Positions 1-8,766 of a DNA stretch of 64,000 nucleotides are shown piece by piece; positions within the stretch are counted from its first letter, which is position 1; every line of letters begins with the position of its first letter. Under the pieces are notes generated by a model that ran no database searches, was not told the origin of the DNA, and saw only the letters and a list, made by a program, of their open reading frames with translations. The DNA is taken from the NCBI RefSeq assembly GCF_900110615.1, contig NZ_FOEI01000003.1:1-64000 (forward strand), in the 5' to 3' direction. The position numbers were made by a program, and so were the translations under genes. This stretch comes from Flavobacterium urocaniciphilum. GTDB lineage: Bacteria; Bacteroidota; Bacteroidia; Flavobacteriales; Flavobacteriaceae.

Positions 1-735
1 AAAGACGACTTTGCCTTTTCATACAACTTAGTAAAGAATGTTGGGTATTTTTCTAGTAACAGAGACGGAAACGATGATATTTACCAAGCAGACGCAATAT
101 GTAATTTCAACGCCATTACTGTCGTAAAAGATAAAGAAACTGGAAGAGAATTGGAAGGTGCAATTGTTGTATTATTAGATTCAAAACAAAAAGAAATATC
201 AAATAATACAACTGATTTTAATGGAAAAACTTCATCAAATTTAACTTGTATTAAAAAATATTTAGGTCAAGTTTCAAAATCAGGTTATGAAAATGAAACT
301 TTTAATGTTGAAATTCCAGAGGATGCAGTTGGATTAGATTTTAAAGTAGATGTTGCTTTAACACCAATTAAACCAATCATTACCGATAGAGAAGTAATCT
401 TACAACCAATTTACTTTGAATACAACAAATCGAACATCACCGCGCAAGGAGCTGCTGAGTTAGACAAGTTAGTTCAAGTAATGAACGAATACCCGAACAT
501 GGTAATCGATGCAAGATCACACACGGATAGTAGAGGAGCGGATAATTACAACTTACGTTTATCAGACAGAAGAGCAAAATCTACCGTTCAATACATCATT
601 TCAAAAGGTATTGCTAAAAACAGAATTACAGGTCAAGGAATGGGAGAAACACAACCAAAAGTGGCTTGTACAGAATGTACTGAAGAAGAACATGCTCAAA
701 ATAGACGTAGTGAGTTTATAATAATAAAAAAGTAG
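1..735 (+). CDS. OmpA family protein, 3' part (5' end outside window)
   Basis: The frame is open from base 1, so the start lies outside the window; 244 codons are visible. Residues about 15-29 (GYFSSNRDGNDDIYQ) are a WD40-like PD40 propeller blade. Residues 40-120 look like a CNA-B/carboxypeptidase regulatory-like beta sandwich. Residues 125-244 are an OmpA C-terminal peptidoglycan-binding domain with the usual HTDSRG and NRRSEF motifs. In Flavobacteriaceae this order (PD40, beta sandwich, OmpA) is typical of envelope proteins encoded beside PorP/SprF-like membrane proteins that serve T9SS and gliding. The upstream partner is not visible, so that link is inference. A strong hairpin terminator follows 35 bp after the stop. 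Confidence 0.9.
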   Translation, partial: KDDFAFSYNLVKNVGYFSSNRDGNDDIYQADAICNFNAITVVKDKETGRELEGAIVVLLDSKQKEISNNTTDFNGKTSSNLTCIKKYLGQVSKSGYENETFNVEIPEDAVGLDFKVDVALTPIKPIITDREVILQPIYFEYNKSNITAQGAAELDKLVQVMNEYPNMVIDARSHTDSRGADNYNLRLSDRRAKSTVQYIISKGIAKNRITGQGMGETQPKVACTECTEEEHAQNRRSEFIIIKK

Positions 736-770
736 TTAGTTAATTATAATGCTTATTTAAAATGAAAAAA

Positions 771-790
771 GAGTGTCAAAGTTGACACTC
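771..790. terminator. Bidirectional intrinsic terminator
   Basis: GAGTGTCAA and TTGACACTC form a 9 bp stem, with A-rich sequence on the left and a T8 run on the right. It lies between the convergent OmpA gene and lrp and can serve both. Confidence 0.85.
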
Positions 791-810
791 TTTTTTTTAA
801 TATAAATATT

Positions 811-1281
811 TTACAATTGGATTTGTCTTTCGATTTGTTGTTCTAAAGAAATATACGTTTCAGTACGTGACACTCCATTAATCCTTTGAATTTTATTGTT
901 TAACAATTGCATCAAATGTTCGTTATCTCTACAAATTATTTTCGTTAAGATACTCCAATTTCCAGTGGTATAATGACATTCTAAAACTTCAGGAATTTTC
1001 TTCAACTCTTTAACCGTTTCGGTATTATTAGATGCTTTATCTAAATAAATACCAATAAAAGCCATGGTTTTATAACCCAACACTTTATTATCTACCACAT
1101 ATTTAGATCCTGAAATTACTCCAGCTTGTTCTAATTTTTTTAATCGTTGATGAATAGCCGCACCCGAAATACCTAATTTATTTGCAATTTGAAGAATTGG
1201 TTTTCGGGCATCTTCCATTAAATTACGAAGAATTTCTTTGTCTATACCATCTATTTCAATTTGTAAGTGATTTACTTTCAT
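811..1281 (-). CDS. Lrp/AsnC family transcriptional regulator
   Basis: This 156-residue protein has the normal Lrp/AsnC length and layout. An N-terminal winged helix-turn-helix covers residues 14-60 (ILQIANKLGISGAAIHQRLKKLEQAGVI), followed by a RAM/AsnC effector-binding domain (about 70-150). The family senses amino acids as oligomers and controls amino acid metabolism. It lies downstream of, and on the same strand as, a saccharopine dehydrogenase gene, so it may respond to lysine-related metabolites (inference). The start at 1281 gives the canonical N-terminus. Its first 34 bases are repeated exactly at 1364-1397, with a perfect palindrome between the copies, which is unusual and may affect expression. 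Confidence 0.93.
   Translation of the reverse strand: MKVNHLQIEIDGIDKEILRNLMEDARKPILQIANKLGISGAAIHQRLKKLEQAGVISGSKYVVDNKVLGYKTMAFIGIYLDKASNNTETVKELKKIPEVLECHYTTGNWSILTKIICRDNEHLMQLLNNKIQRINGVSRTETYISLEQQIERQIQL
1248..1281 (-). repeat. 34 bp direct repeat, copy 1 (lrp start codon region)
   Basis: These are the first 34 bases of lrp. They are identical to 1364-1397, with mismatches on both sides, so the repeat is exactly 34 bp with a period of 116 bp. Confidence 0.95.
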
Positions 1282-1327
1282 AGGAATAAATTAAAATAAC
1301 ATTTACATAAATAACTAATTTTTTACC

Positions 1328-1346
1328 GAATGTCCACTGGACATTC
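1328..1346. repeat. Perfect 19 bp palindrome upstream of lrp
   Basis: GAATGTCCA and TGGACATTC are 9-base perfect arms around a single C. The palindrome lies between the two copies of the lrp start duplication. It could be an operator, an RNA hairpin or the core of a small mobile repeat. Confidence 0.9.
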
Positions 1347-1363
1347 TCCTCTTAATATCAAAT

Positions 1364-1397
1364 CATCTATTTCAATTTGTAAGTGATTTACTTTCAT
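1364..1397 (-). repeat. 34 bp direct repeat, copy 2
   Basis: Exact second copy of the lrp start region, including the ATG (complement of 1395-1397). See 1248-1281. Confidence 0.95.
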
Positions 1398-1418
1398 TAC
1401 TTATATTTTTAAATAAAA

Positions 1419-1446
1419 AATCCGAAACTCATTACAGTTTCGGATT
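1419..1446 (-). terminator. Terminator of the saccharopine dehydrogenase gene
   Basis: AATCCGAAACT and AGTTTCGGATT form an 11 bp stem with a 6-base loop, followed on the minus strand by TTTTTTATTT. It lies 29 bp after the stop codon and separates this gene from lrp. Confidence 0.85.
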
Positions 1447-1475
1447 AAATTTAAGAATTATATTTAAAATTTACA

Positions 1476-2834
1476 TTATAAATTTTTATAACCTAAATAA
1501 GGAACATCATATTCGTTAAAAATTACACCATACTCTTCTAATTCTTTTAAAATAGGTTGGTATACTTCTTTAGAAGTTGGTAATTGTACACCTGGTGAGG
1601 TAATATCTCCATTTAAAATTTTAACTGCTGCAATTGCAACAGGTAAACCTACCGTTTTCGCCATGGCTGTATACGTTTGATCATCTCCAATACAAACCAT
1701 GGTAGAATCAATTTGTTTTTTCTCACCATTAATTTTATATCCAATTTTATGATACATTACAATCATGTCTTTATCTTCTGGTTGTAACGTCCATTTATCA
1801 GATAAAATTTTCTCAAGAATTTGAGCGGGTGTTGCGTTTTTCAGACCAACAATTTTTTCATTATTTAAGATATCTAATTCTACAATTTTATCCCAAATTA
1901 TATCATCTTGATCAATTTTTAATTGTAATCTTAATTTAATATCTACTGAATCTGTTGGATGATACGGTAAAAATAAATTCACAAATTGACGGTAACTCAT
2001 ATGTTCAGAATCATCAATAATATAAGTATCATCAGTCATTCCTAATTGAACAAATACATCCCAAGCTTTAGAATATCCAACTCTTCTGATAGTTCCACGA
2101 TAACATGTTTTAGCATCTTCTAAGCCATAAACTTCTCTATACTTTAATGAATCTCTATTCGCATAAGCCTCAAATCTTCCAAAACCTTCCACATCTAAAA
2201 ATTCAGTTCTTCTAAATAACTTATGATAAGGTATATATTTATAAGTACCTTCTTGTATAAATTTTGCCGCTCCACCCTGACCTGCTAAAACAACATTTCT
2301 AGGGTTCCAAGTAAATTTATAATTCCATAAATTATCATCACTTTCAGGAGCAACTAAACCCCCACAAAAAGATTCGAATAATTTAATTTTACCGCCTTGT
2401 TCTCTTATTTCGTCCATAATTTTCATGGCACTCATATGGTCGATACCAGGATCAAGACCAATTTCATTCATTAAGACGATATTATTAGCTTTTGCTTCCT
2501 CATCTAAAGCTTGCATTTCGTCACTTATATAAGATGCGGTTACCATATGTTTTTTAAAGGCAACACAATCTTTTGCTACCTCAATATGCATATGAGCAGG
2601 TAACATGGAAATGACTAAATCTGCATTTTGGATTTCTCTTTTTCTGTCCTCTTCATTGAAAACATCAAAGGCAATTGCTCTAGAATTTTTATGATTATTG
2701 GTTTTTTTTCTTGCCAATTCTTCAGATAAATCACCGATTGTTACAAATAAGTTTTCTGCTTCTGATTTATCTAATAAGTACTTTATAAGTGATGATGCCG
2801 ATCTACCAGCACCGATAATTAATATTTTTCTCAT
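1476..2834 (-). CDS. Saccharopine dehydrogenase family protein (LYS9-like)
   Basis: The 452-residue protein begins with a Rossmann dinucleotide-binding motif (IIGAGRSASSLIKYLL, residues 5-20). It continues with the saccharopine dehydrogenase catalytic/dimerisation fold: NEIGLDPGIDHMSA near residue 130 and TCYRGTIRRVGY near 243. Length and motifs fit NADP-dependent, glutamate-forming saccharopine dehydrogenase, which converts saccharopine and alpha-aminoadipate semialdehyde in lysine metabolism. Which direction it runs in this organism is not visible. A TACCTTCG sequence (complement of 2852-2859) resembles a -7 box with one mismatch. The gene has its own terminator and is followed by an Lrp-type regulator, a plausible functional pairing. 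Confidence 0.88.
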   Translation of the reverse strand: MRKILIIGAGRSASSLIKYLLDKSEAENLFVTIGDLSEELARKKTNNHKNSRAIAFDVFNEEDRKREIQNADLVISMLPAHMHIEVAKDCVAFKKHMVTASYISDEMQALDEEAKANNIVLMNEIGLDPGIDHMSAMKIMDEIREQGGKIKLFESFCGGLVAPESDDNLWNYKFTWNPRNVVLAGQGGAAKFIQEGTYKYIPYHKLFRRTEFLDVEGFGRFEAYANRDSLKYREVYGLEDAKTCYRGTIRRVGYSKAWDVFVQLGMTDDTYIIDDSEHMSYRQFVNLFLPYHPTDSVDIKLRLQLKIDQDDIIWDKIVELDILNNEKIVGLKNATPAQILEKILSDKWTLQPEDKDMIVMYHKIGYKINGEKKQIDSTMVCIGDDQTYTAMAKTVGLPVAIAAVKILNGDITSPGVQLPTSKEVYQPILKELEEYGVIFNEYDVPYLGYKNL

Positions 2835-2924
2835 TATTGTGTTATATCACACGAAGGTAGTAAAATGTTGTATTTATAAAAAATTATTATCCGATTTTAT
2901 GAAAAAAGTAACACTTAAGTTTAA

Positions 2925-2932
2925 TACATTTG
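2925..2932 (+). promoter_or_regulatory. -7 box of the DUF423 gene
   Basis: TACATTTG matches the Bacteroidota TAnnTTTG -7 consensus. It lies just upstream of the ATG at 2954 and overlaps a possible start at 2930, which argues for the downstream start. Confidence 0.6.
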
Positions 2933-2953
2933 CCTTATCATTTAAACAAAATA

Positions 2954-3337
2954 ATGGAAAAAAAGATATTATTAACCGCTTGTGTATTGGGATTTACTGC
3001 TATTATTTTAGGAGCATTTGGAGCTCATGCATTAAAAAAAACCTTAAACCCAGAACAATTAAACTCTTTTGAAACTGGTGTAAAATACCAAATATATCAT
3101 GCTATATTCCTTTTATTTATAGGCATGAGCAGTATTATTACACTAAAAGAAAAAGCAATTGTATTTTATTTAACTTTAATTGGTGTCTTATTTTTTTCTG
3201 GTTCGATTTATATTTTAACAACTTCAAGTCTAACTGGAATTAAATCTAAAATATTCGGACCAATTACTCCGATAGGTGGATTATTACTAATTTCATCTTG
3301 GGGTTATTTATTTTACAGTATATTGACTAAAAAATAA
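2954..3337 (+). CDS. DUF423 family small membrane protein
   Basis: A 127-residue integral membrane protein with about four hydrophobic segments and the DUF423 (YgdD/TMEM256-like) signature GAFGAHALK near residues 21-29. The function of the family is unknown. I start it at 2954 (MEKKILL) rather than 2930, because the upstream possibility overlaps a -7 promoter box and the shorter protein begins directly with the first membrane helix, as relatives do. It lies upstream of pckA, which has its own -7 box, so the two need not be cotranscribed. Confidence 0.88.
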   Translation: MEKKILLTACVLGFTAIILGAFGAHALKKTLNPEQLNSFETGVKYQIYHAIFLLFIGMSSIITLKEKAIVFYLTLIGVLFFSGSIYILTTSSLTGIKSKIFGPITPIGGLLLISSWGYLFYSILTKK

Positions 3338-3367
3338 CGCAAATAGTCATTTTATCAATTTATTTTT

Positions 3368-3375
3368 TAATTTTG
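3368..3375 (+). promoter_or_regulatory. -7 box of pckA
   Basis: TAATTTTG fits TAnnTTTG 34 bp upstream of the pckA start. No clear -33 TTTG was seen. Confidence 0.6.
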
Positions 3376-3409
3376 CAATTCAAACAAAAGCAACATAACT
3401 TATTATTTT

Positions 3410-5035
3410 ATGGATACATACGCTCAATCAACGAATACGATTTCGTTAGAAAAATATGGAATCAAAAATGTTAAAGAAATAGTTCATAATCCGTCGTACG
3501 ATTTATTATACAATGAAGAGTTAAGCGACAGCTTACAAGGTTATGAAAAAGGTCAATTAACAGAACTAGGTGCTGTTAATGTTATGACAGGTGAGTTTAC
3601 GGGCCGTTCTCCTAAGGATAAGTACATTGTTAAAGACAGTACTACAGAAAACACTATTTGGTGGAATTCTGACAAAGCGGCAAACGATAACAAACCAATT
3701 TCAACAGATACTTGGAATGCCTTAAAAGAAACAACTGTTTCTCAATTATCTGAAAAAAGATTATTTGTAGTTGACGCTTTTTGTGGTGCAAATGAAAACA
3801 CTCGTTTAAAAGTACGTTTCATCATGGAAGTAGCTTGGCAAGCACATTTTGTTACAAATATGTTCATTCGCCCTACTGCTGAAGAATTAAAGAATTTTGG
3901 TGAGCCAGATTTCGTAGTAATGAATGGTTCTAAAACATCTTTCAAAGATTATGCAGCACACGGATTAAATTCTGAAGTTTATATTGCCTTCAATTTAACG
4001 GAAAAAATCCAATTAATTGGTGGTACTTGGTATGGTGGTGAAATGAAAAAAGGATTATTTGCCTTAATGAATTACTACTTACCATTACAAGGAATTTCTT
4101 CAATGCACTGTTCTGCAAACAAAGCTGCAAATGGTGATGTTGCTGTTTTCTTCGGATTATCTGGAACAGGAAAAACCACTTTATCTACAGATCCAAAACG
4201 TGAATTAATCGGAGACGATGAGCACGGATGGGATAATGATGGAGTATTTAATTTCGAAGGTGGATGTTATGCAAAAACTATCGATTTAAGTAAAGAAAAT
4301 GAACCAGATATTTTTAACGCCATTCGTCGTGATGCATTATTAGAAAATGTTACGGTTGATGCTAACGGAAAAATCGACTTCAAAGATGGTTCTGTAACAC
4401 AAAACACTCGTGTTTCTTACCCAATTTATCATATTGACAATATTGTTAAACCAGTTTCTAAAGCTGGTCATGCTAATAAAGTAATCTTCTTAACGGCTGA
4501 TGCTTTCGGAGTTATGCCTCCAGTATCTAAGTTAACTCCAGAACAAACTAAATACTATTTCTTATCAGGATTTACAGCTAAATTAGCTGGAACTGAAAGA
4601 GGTGTTACGCAACCAGAACCAACGTTTTCAGCTTGTTTCGGAAAAGCATTCTTAACGTTACACCCAACAAAATATGGTGAAGAATTAGTTAAGAAAATGG
4701 AAGAGCACAATGCAACAGCTTATATGGTTAATACAGGTTGGAATGGAACTGGAAAACGTATTTCTATTAAAGATACGCGTGCGATTATTGATGCTATCTT
4801 AGACGGTTCTATTGAAAATGCAGAAACAACAGTTGTACCAACATTTAACTTTGTAGTTCCAACTTCATTAAACAATGTTGATTCAAATATTTTAGATCCA
4901 AGAAATACATATACTGATGCTTCAGAATGGGCAACAAAAGCAGAAGATTTAGCTGGAAGATTTATTAAAAACTTCGTTCAGTATACAGATAATGCAGAAG
5001 GTGCCGCTTTAGTTCAAGCAGGTCCTCAATTATAA
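3410..5035 (+). CDS. pckA: Phosphoenolpyruvate carboxykinase (ATP)
   Basis: The 541-residue protein has the full length of ATP-dependent PEP carboxykinase, which converts oxaloacetate and ATP to PEP, CO2 and ADP at the start of gluconeogenesis. The substrate-binding motif [10 protein letters not shown] is near residue 63, the P-loop [11 protein letters not shown] near 248 and the kinase-2 metal-binding motif LIGDDEHGW near 265. GTP-type enzymes lack this set. It is cytosolic and monocistronic, with a -7 box at 3368 and a strong terminator just after the stop. Nothing unusual was seen. Confidence 0.98.
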   Translation: MDTYAQSTNTISLEKYGIKNVKEIVHNPSYDLLYNEELSDSLQGYEKGQLTELGAVNVMTGEFTGRSPKDKYIVKDSTTENTIWWNSDKAANDNKPISTDTWNALKETTVSQLSEKRLFVVDAFCGANENTRLKVRFIMEVAWQAHFVTNMFIRPTAEELKNFGEPDFVVMNGSKTSFKDYAAHGLNSEVYIAFNLTEKIQLIGGTWYGGEMKKGLFALMNYYLPLQGISSMHCSANKAANGDVAVFFGLSGTGKTTLSTDPKRELIGDDEHGWDNDGVFNFEGGCYAKTIDLSKENEPDIFNAIRRDALLENVTVDANGKIDFKDGSVTQNTRVSYPIYHIDNIVKPVSKAGHANKVIFLTADAFGVMPPVSKLTPEQTKYYFLSGFTAKLAGTERGVTQPEPTFSACFGKAFLTLHPTKYGEELVKKMEEHNATAYMVNTGWNGTGKRISIKDTRAIIDAILDGSIENAETTVVPTFNFVVPTSLNNVDSNILDPRNTYTDASEWATKAEDLAGRFIKNFVQYTDNAEGAALVQAGPQL

Positions 5036-5057
5036 TACTGTAATCATACAATAAAAA

Positions 5058-5081
5058 AACGCCTTGAAAATTCAAGGCGTT
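5058..5081 (+). terminator. pckA terminator
   Basis: AACGCCTTGAA and TTCAAGGCGTT form an 11 bp stem followed by a T run, 23 bp after the pckA stop. Confidence 0.9.
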
Positions 5082-5108
5082 TTTTTTATTCTTAAAGTTA
5101 AGACCTAA

Positions 5109-5136
5109 AAAAAGCGTTCCTTTCAGAACGCTTTTT
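5109..5136. terminator. Terminator between convergent pckA and hemD
   Basis: AAAAAGCGTTC and GAACGCTTTTT form an 11 bp stem with a 6-base loop. A and T tracts on both sides let it act in both directions. It lies 18 bp after the hemD stop and is most likely the hemD terminator. Confidence 0.85.
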
Positions 5137-5153
5137 TAATATTAAGTAATTTT

Positions 5154-5912
5154 TTATTTTCCTTTATTTACTTCAGCTACATATTTTTCTAATGCACCTG
5201 TCATTGAAGGTGTACCAGGTGCTGGAGCCATAATATCAACTCTTAAACCATGATCCAACGCTTCTTTTTGTGTTGTTGTTCCAAACACAGCAATACGTGT
5301 ATTGTTTTGTTCGAAATCTGGGAAATTTTTGAATAAAGATTTAATTCCAGTTGGACTAAAAAATGCTAATACATCATAATACACATCTTTTAAGTCAGAT
5401 AAATCACTCATTACAGTTCTGTAAAAAATACCTTGCTTCCATTCTACTTTTAATCCATCTAAAGTTTGAGGAACATCTGCATTTAATTGATCTGTATTAG
5501 GTAATAAAAACTTCTCGTCTTTATATTTTTTGATAAGAGGTGCTAAATCAGCAAACTCTTTTTGTCCTACATAAATTTTACGTTTTCTGTATACCACATA
5601 CTTTTGTAAATAAAAAGCAACTGCTTCAGATTGACAAAAATATTTTAAATCTTCTGGAATTTTATAGCGCATCTCTTCAGCTACTCTGAAAAAATGATCT
5701 ACCGAGTTTTTACTCGTAAATATAATTGCAGTATAATTGTTTAAATCAATTTTTTGAACTCTAACCTCTTTAGCCGGAACACCTTCTACATGTATAAATG
5801 GTCTGAAATCAATTTTAACCTTAAATTTATTTTGCAAATCATAATAAGGAGAATTCTCCACTTTCGGTTCTGGTTGCGAAACCAAAATCGTTTTAACTTT
5901 CAAATTTGACAT
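5154..5912 (-). CDS. hemD: Uroporphyrinogen-III synthase
   Basis: HemD closes and inverts hydroxymethylbilane to uroporphyrinogen III in heme synthesis. The protein (252 residues from MSNLKVKTILVSQPEPK) shows the two-domain alternating alpha/beta HemD fold. The conserved FTSKNSVDHFF is near residue 69, and the C-terminal FFSPTGIKSL and FGTTTQKEA segments are present. HemD is weakly conserved, so the call also rests on neighbourhood: it directly follows a DUF4271 membrane protein gene (12 bp gap), a pairing typical of Flavobacteriaceae. A start three codons upstream (5921) is possible, but MSNLKVK matches the usual N-terminus. Confidence 0.9.
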   Translation of the reverse strand: MSNLKVKTILVSQPEPKVENSPYYDLQNKFKVKIDFRPFIHVEGVPAKEVRVQKIDLNNYTAIIFTSKNSVDHFFRVAEEMRYKIPEDLKYFCQSEAVAFYLQKYVVYRKRKIYVGQKEFADLAPLIKKYKDEKFLLPNTDQLNADVPQTLDGLKVEWKQGIFYRTVMSDLSDLKDVYYDVLAFFSPTGIKSLFKNFPDFEQNNTRIAVFGTTTQKEALDHGLRVDIMAPAPGTPSMTGALEKYVAEVNKGK

Positions 5913-5924
5913 ATTTAACAAATC

Positions 5925-6590
5925 CTAATTTTTTGTTACCCAATAATACATAAAATAGTACGGTGCTATTTCAAGTGTGCAAAGATACAAAATAAAATAA
6001 AACAATTTACCGATGATCATTTTTTGATAAGTCTTAACCAAAAAATAATATGTAAACACGTTATACATCAGGAAAACAAAGAGAATAACGTAAAAAACTT
6101 CTTTAATTGGAGTCTGATTATAATACAAAACTATGTTAACTGGCAACAAAATAAATCCTAAAAAAGCTCTATAATTGGTTTTTATCAGATTAAATTGATC
6201 CACTAAACTTTCAGAATCTATGGCTGTTCCTACAATTTTTTCAATCAAAAATTTAGACAAAACAAATACAAAAAGAAAGGTAACAATCTGAATATAAGTA
6301 ATGTAATTATCCGTTTGAGTATAATTGAAGAAACTTAACAACAACAATATAAAGAAGGAGAAAGAAATCAATTGAATAAAAAACATGGAAATGGTAAACC
6401 AGTTTAATAAGTTATTGGTGTCTTTATATACTTTATTATACTTATCGGAATATCCTAATTTAATAAATTCGTTAAATCGTACCGAAAACACACTTTTGTT
6501 AATGGCAATAAGGGCTATAGCCAACACAAACAATACGGTTGCCCAATCTTTATTTACTAAAACTCTTTCGGATAATTGTAGTGTAATCAT
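5925..6590 (-). CDS. DUF4271 domain-containing membrane protein
   Basis: A 221-residue polytopic membrane protein with about six hydrophobic segments: residues 15-32, 65-90, 98-118, 138-160, 166-190 and 195-215. The sequence and its place upstream of hemD identify the DUF4271 family of Bacteroidota, whose function is unknown. It forms an operon with hemD. The -7 box TACTTTTG ends only four bases before the ATG, so the transcript would start at or within a base or two of the start codon, which implies a leaderless mRNA. Confidence 0.88.
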   Translation of the reverse strand: MITLQLSERVLVNKDWATVLFVLAIALIAINKSVFSVRFNEFIKLGYSDKYNKVYKDTNNLLNWFTISMFFIQLISFSFFILLLLSFFNYTQTDNYITYIQIVTFLFVFVLSKFLIEKIVGTAIDSESLVDQFNLIKTNYRAFLGFILLPVNIVLYYNQTPIKEVFYVILFVFLMYNVFTYYFLVKTYQKMIIGKLFYFILYLCTLEIAPYYFMYYWVTKN

Positions 6591-6594
6591 AACG

Positions 6595-6602
6595 CAAAAG
6601 TA
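6595..6602 (-). promoter_or_regulatory. -7 box of DUF4271-hemD, leaderless arrangement
   Basis: The complement reads TACTTTTG-cgtt-ATG. With transcription starting about 5-7 bases after the box, the mRNA begins at the start codon. Confidence 0.6.
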
Positions 6603-6663
6603 ACAAAAAAAACAACTATGAATTAATTATATAATTATTAAGATATTAAATGTAAAAAAAACT

Positions 6664-6671
6664 TAATTTTG
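6664..6671 (+). promoter_or_regulatory. -7 box of the glycosyltransferase-pyrC operon
   Basis: TAATTTTG lies 18 bp upstream of the ATG at 6690. A possible TTG start at 6669 lies inside this box and is therefore unlikely. Confidence 0.6.
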
Positions 6672-6689
6672 CAATGTAAAATTCAAGAC

Positions 6690-7412
6690 ATGCAAGCAGG
6701 AATAGTAATTATACCTACATTTAACGAAATAGAAAACATAGAACGCATTGTTCATGCGGTTTTTCAATTAGAATCAAATTTTCACGTTTTAGTTGTGGAT
6801 GATAATTCACCTGATGGAACTGCTCAAAAAGTTACCGAATTACAACAACAATATCCGGATAAATTATTTTTAAAAGTTCGAAAAAAGAAATCGGGCTTAG
6901 GAACCGCTTATGTACATGGATTCAAATGGGCATTATCACATAACTATGAATATATTTATGAAATGGATGCCGATTTTTCACACAATCCAAATGATTTAGA
7001 AAAACTGTTTGAAGCTTGTAAAAACGGCGCAGATGTTGCTATTGGATCTAGATATTCAAAAGGTGTTAATGTTGTCAACTGGCCATTAAACAGAGTTTTG
7101 ATGTCGTATTTCGCTTCGGTGTATGTAAAAATGATTACGGGTATGAAAATTCATGATGCCACTGCAGGTTTCATTTGTTACCGAAGAAATGTTTTGGAAA
7201 AAATTAACCTTGATAAAATAAAATTTGTGGGTTATGCGTTTCAAATTGAAATGAAATATCGCGCATTTGTTCACAAATTTAAAATTGAAGAAGTGCCAAT
7301 TATTTTCACCGATAGAACTTTAGGGGTATCCAAAATGAGTGGAGCGATAATCCGTGAAGCGGTGATTGGCGTTATCATGTTAAGAATTAGAAAAATATTT
7401 AATAAATTATAG
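6690..7412 (+). CDS. Polyprenol monophosphomannose synthase-like GT2 glycosyltransferase
   Basis: A 240-residue soluble family 2 glycosyltransferase close to Dpm1-type dolichol/polyprenol-phosphate mannose synthases, which move mannose from GDP-mannose to a lipid carrier at the inner membrane. Seen: the nucleotide-binding start IIPTFNEIENI (residues 6-16), VVDDNSPDG near 36, the metal-binding EMDADFSH near 91 and the GSRYSKG segment near 118. No C-terminal membrane helices are present, as in the short Dpm1 form. It is followed after 6 bp by dihydroorotase, so the two are cotranscribed although their pathways differ. The sugar donor is inferred from the family. Confidence 0.88.
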   Translation: MQAGIVIIPTFNEIENIERIVHAVFQLESNFHVLVVDDNSPDGTAQKVTELQQQYPDKLFLKVRKKKSGLGTAYVHGFKWALSHNYEYIYEMDADFSHNPNDLEKLFEACKNGADVAIGSRYSKGVNVVNWPLNRVLMSYFASVYVKMITGMKIHDATAGFICYRRNVLEKINLDKIKFVGYAFQIEMKYRAFVHKFKIEEVPIIFTDRTLGVSKMSGAIIREAVIGVIMLRIRKIFNKL

Positions 7413-7418
7413 AATAAA

Positions 7419-8759
7419 ATGAGCACATTTTTAATTAAAAATGCTAAGATTGTTAATGAAGGGAACATCTTTGAAGGAGATGTATTAATTGAAAATGATA
7501 TTATCAGCCAAATTGCAGAAAGTATTAGCGCCAAACCAAATTGTACAATAGTTGATGCTGAAGGATCTTTTTTAATGCCAGGTGTTATAGACGATCAGGT
7601 ACATTTTAGAGAACCAGGTTTAACACACAAAGGCAACATTGCATCTGAAAGTAAAGCAGCAATTGCTGGTGGAATCACATCTTTTATCGAACAACCGAAC
7701 ACGGTTCCAAATGCTGTAACGCAAGAATTATTAGAGCAGAAGTATGAAATTGCTAGTAAAACTTCTTATGCTAATTATTCTTTCATGATGGGTGGAACGA
7801 ATGATAATTTAGAAGAAGTTTTAAAAACGAATCCAAAAAATGTAGCGGGAATTAAATTATTTTTAGGTTCTTCAACTGGAAACATGTTGGTGGACAATGA
7901 AGAAGTATTGGAAAAAATATTCTCTTCTACTAAAATGTTAATTGCGGTACATTGTGAAGACGAAGCGACTATTAAAGCGAATTTAGCAAAGTATACGGAA
8001 GAATACGGAGAAGATATTCCAGTAAAATACCATCATTTGATTAGAAGTGAAGAAGCGTGTTATTTATCGTCATCAAAAGCGATTGAATTAGCGAAGAAAA
8101 CAGGAGCACGTTTACACATTTTCCATGTTTCAACAGCGAAAGAAACCGAATTATTCACGAATAAAATTCCATTAGAAGAAAAATTAATTACGGCTGAAGT
8201 TTGTGTACATCATTTATGGTTTACTAATGAAGATTACGACACAAAAGGATCTTTAATTAAATGGAACCCTGCAGTTAAAACAAAAGCCGATCAAGAAGGT
8301 TTATGGAAAGCTTTATTAGACGATAGAATTGATGTTATCGCAACCGATCATGCTCCACATACATTAGAAGAAAAACAAAATAAATATGCATCTTGTCCAT
8401 CAGGAGCGCCATTAGTTCAACATTCATTAGTGGTTATGATGGAAGCCTATGCGAAAGGAAAAATTTCGGTAGAAAAGATTGTAGAAAAAATGTGTCACAA
8501 TCCAGCGAAATTATTCAAAATTGAAAATCGCGGATTTATTAGAGAAGGTTATTTTGCCGATTTAGTAATTGTGAATCCACACATGCCGTGGAATGTTATG
8601 AAAGAAAACATTTTATACAAATGCGGTTGGTCGCCATTAGAAGGCACGAATTTCAAATCGAGAATTTCTCATACTTTTGTAAATGGAAAATTAGTGTATA
8701 CTAATGGAAAAGTAAAAGAAGTATTAGCAGGTAAAAGACTGACATTTAATAGAGAATAA
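7419..8759 (+). CDS. pyrC: Dihydroorotase
   Basis: The 446-residue amidohydrolase has the length and motifs of dihydroorotase, which cyclises N-carbamoyl-aspartate to dihydroorotate in pyrimidine synthesis. Seen: the start of the barrel IDDQVHFREPG (residues 57-67), the carboxylated-lysine strand GIKLFLGSSTG near 146, VHCEDE near 178, HIFHVST near 231 and catalytic ATDHAPHT near 308. The first histidine of the usual HxH metal pair is glutamine here (Q60 in place of the His in IDxHxH), while the second (H62) is kept. Allantoinase or hydantoinase are alternatives, but REPG and the overall sequence favour dihydroorotase. It is the middle gene of an operon. Confidence 0.9.
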   Translation: MSTFLIKNAKIVNEGNIFEGDVLIENDIISQIAESISAKPNCTIVDAEGSFLMPGVIDDQVHFREPGLTHKGNIASESKAAIAGGITSFIEQPNTVPNAVTQELLEQKYEIASKTSYANYSFMMGGTNDNLEEVLKTNPKNVAGIKLFLGSSTGNMLVDNEEVLEKIFSSTKMLIAVHCEDEATIKANLAKYTEEYGEDIPVKYHHLIRSEEACYLSSSKAIELAKKTGARLHIFHVSTAKETELFTNKIPLEEKLITAEVCVHHLWFTNEDYDTKGSLIKWNPAVKTKADQEGLWKALLDDRIDVIATDHAPHTLEEKQNKYASCPSGAPLVQHSLVVMMEAYAKGKISVEKIVEKMCHNPAKLFKIENRGFIREGYFADLVIVNPHMPWNVMKENILYKCGWSPLEGTNFKSRISHTFVNGKLVYTNGKVKEVLAGKRLTFNRE

Positions 8760-8766
8760 ATTATTT

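Larger units (their letters stand above)
1323..1397 (-). other. Short upstream ORF made by the duplicated lrp start
   Basis: The upstream repeat copy carries an ATG that opens a 24-codon frame. It starts with the Lrp N-terminus (MKVNHLQIEID) and continues into unrelated codons across the palindrome (ECPVDIR) to a TAA stop at 1323-1325. It is either a by-product of the duplication or a translated leader that lowers lrp expression. Translation is not established. Confidence 0.45.

Noticed and set aside
2930..2953. Upstream start (MPYHLNKI) for the DUF423 protein
   Set aside because: It overlaps a TACATTTG -7 box, so it would lie before the probable transcription start.
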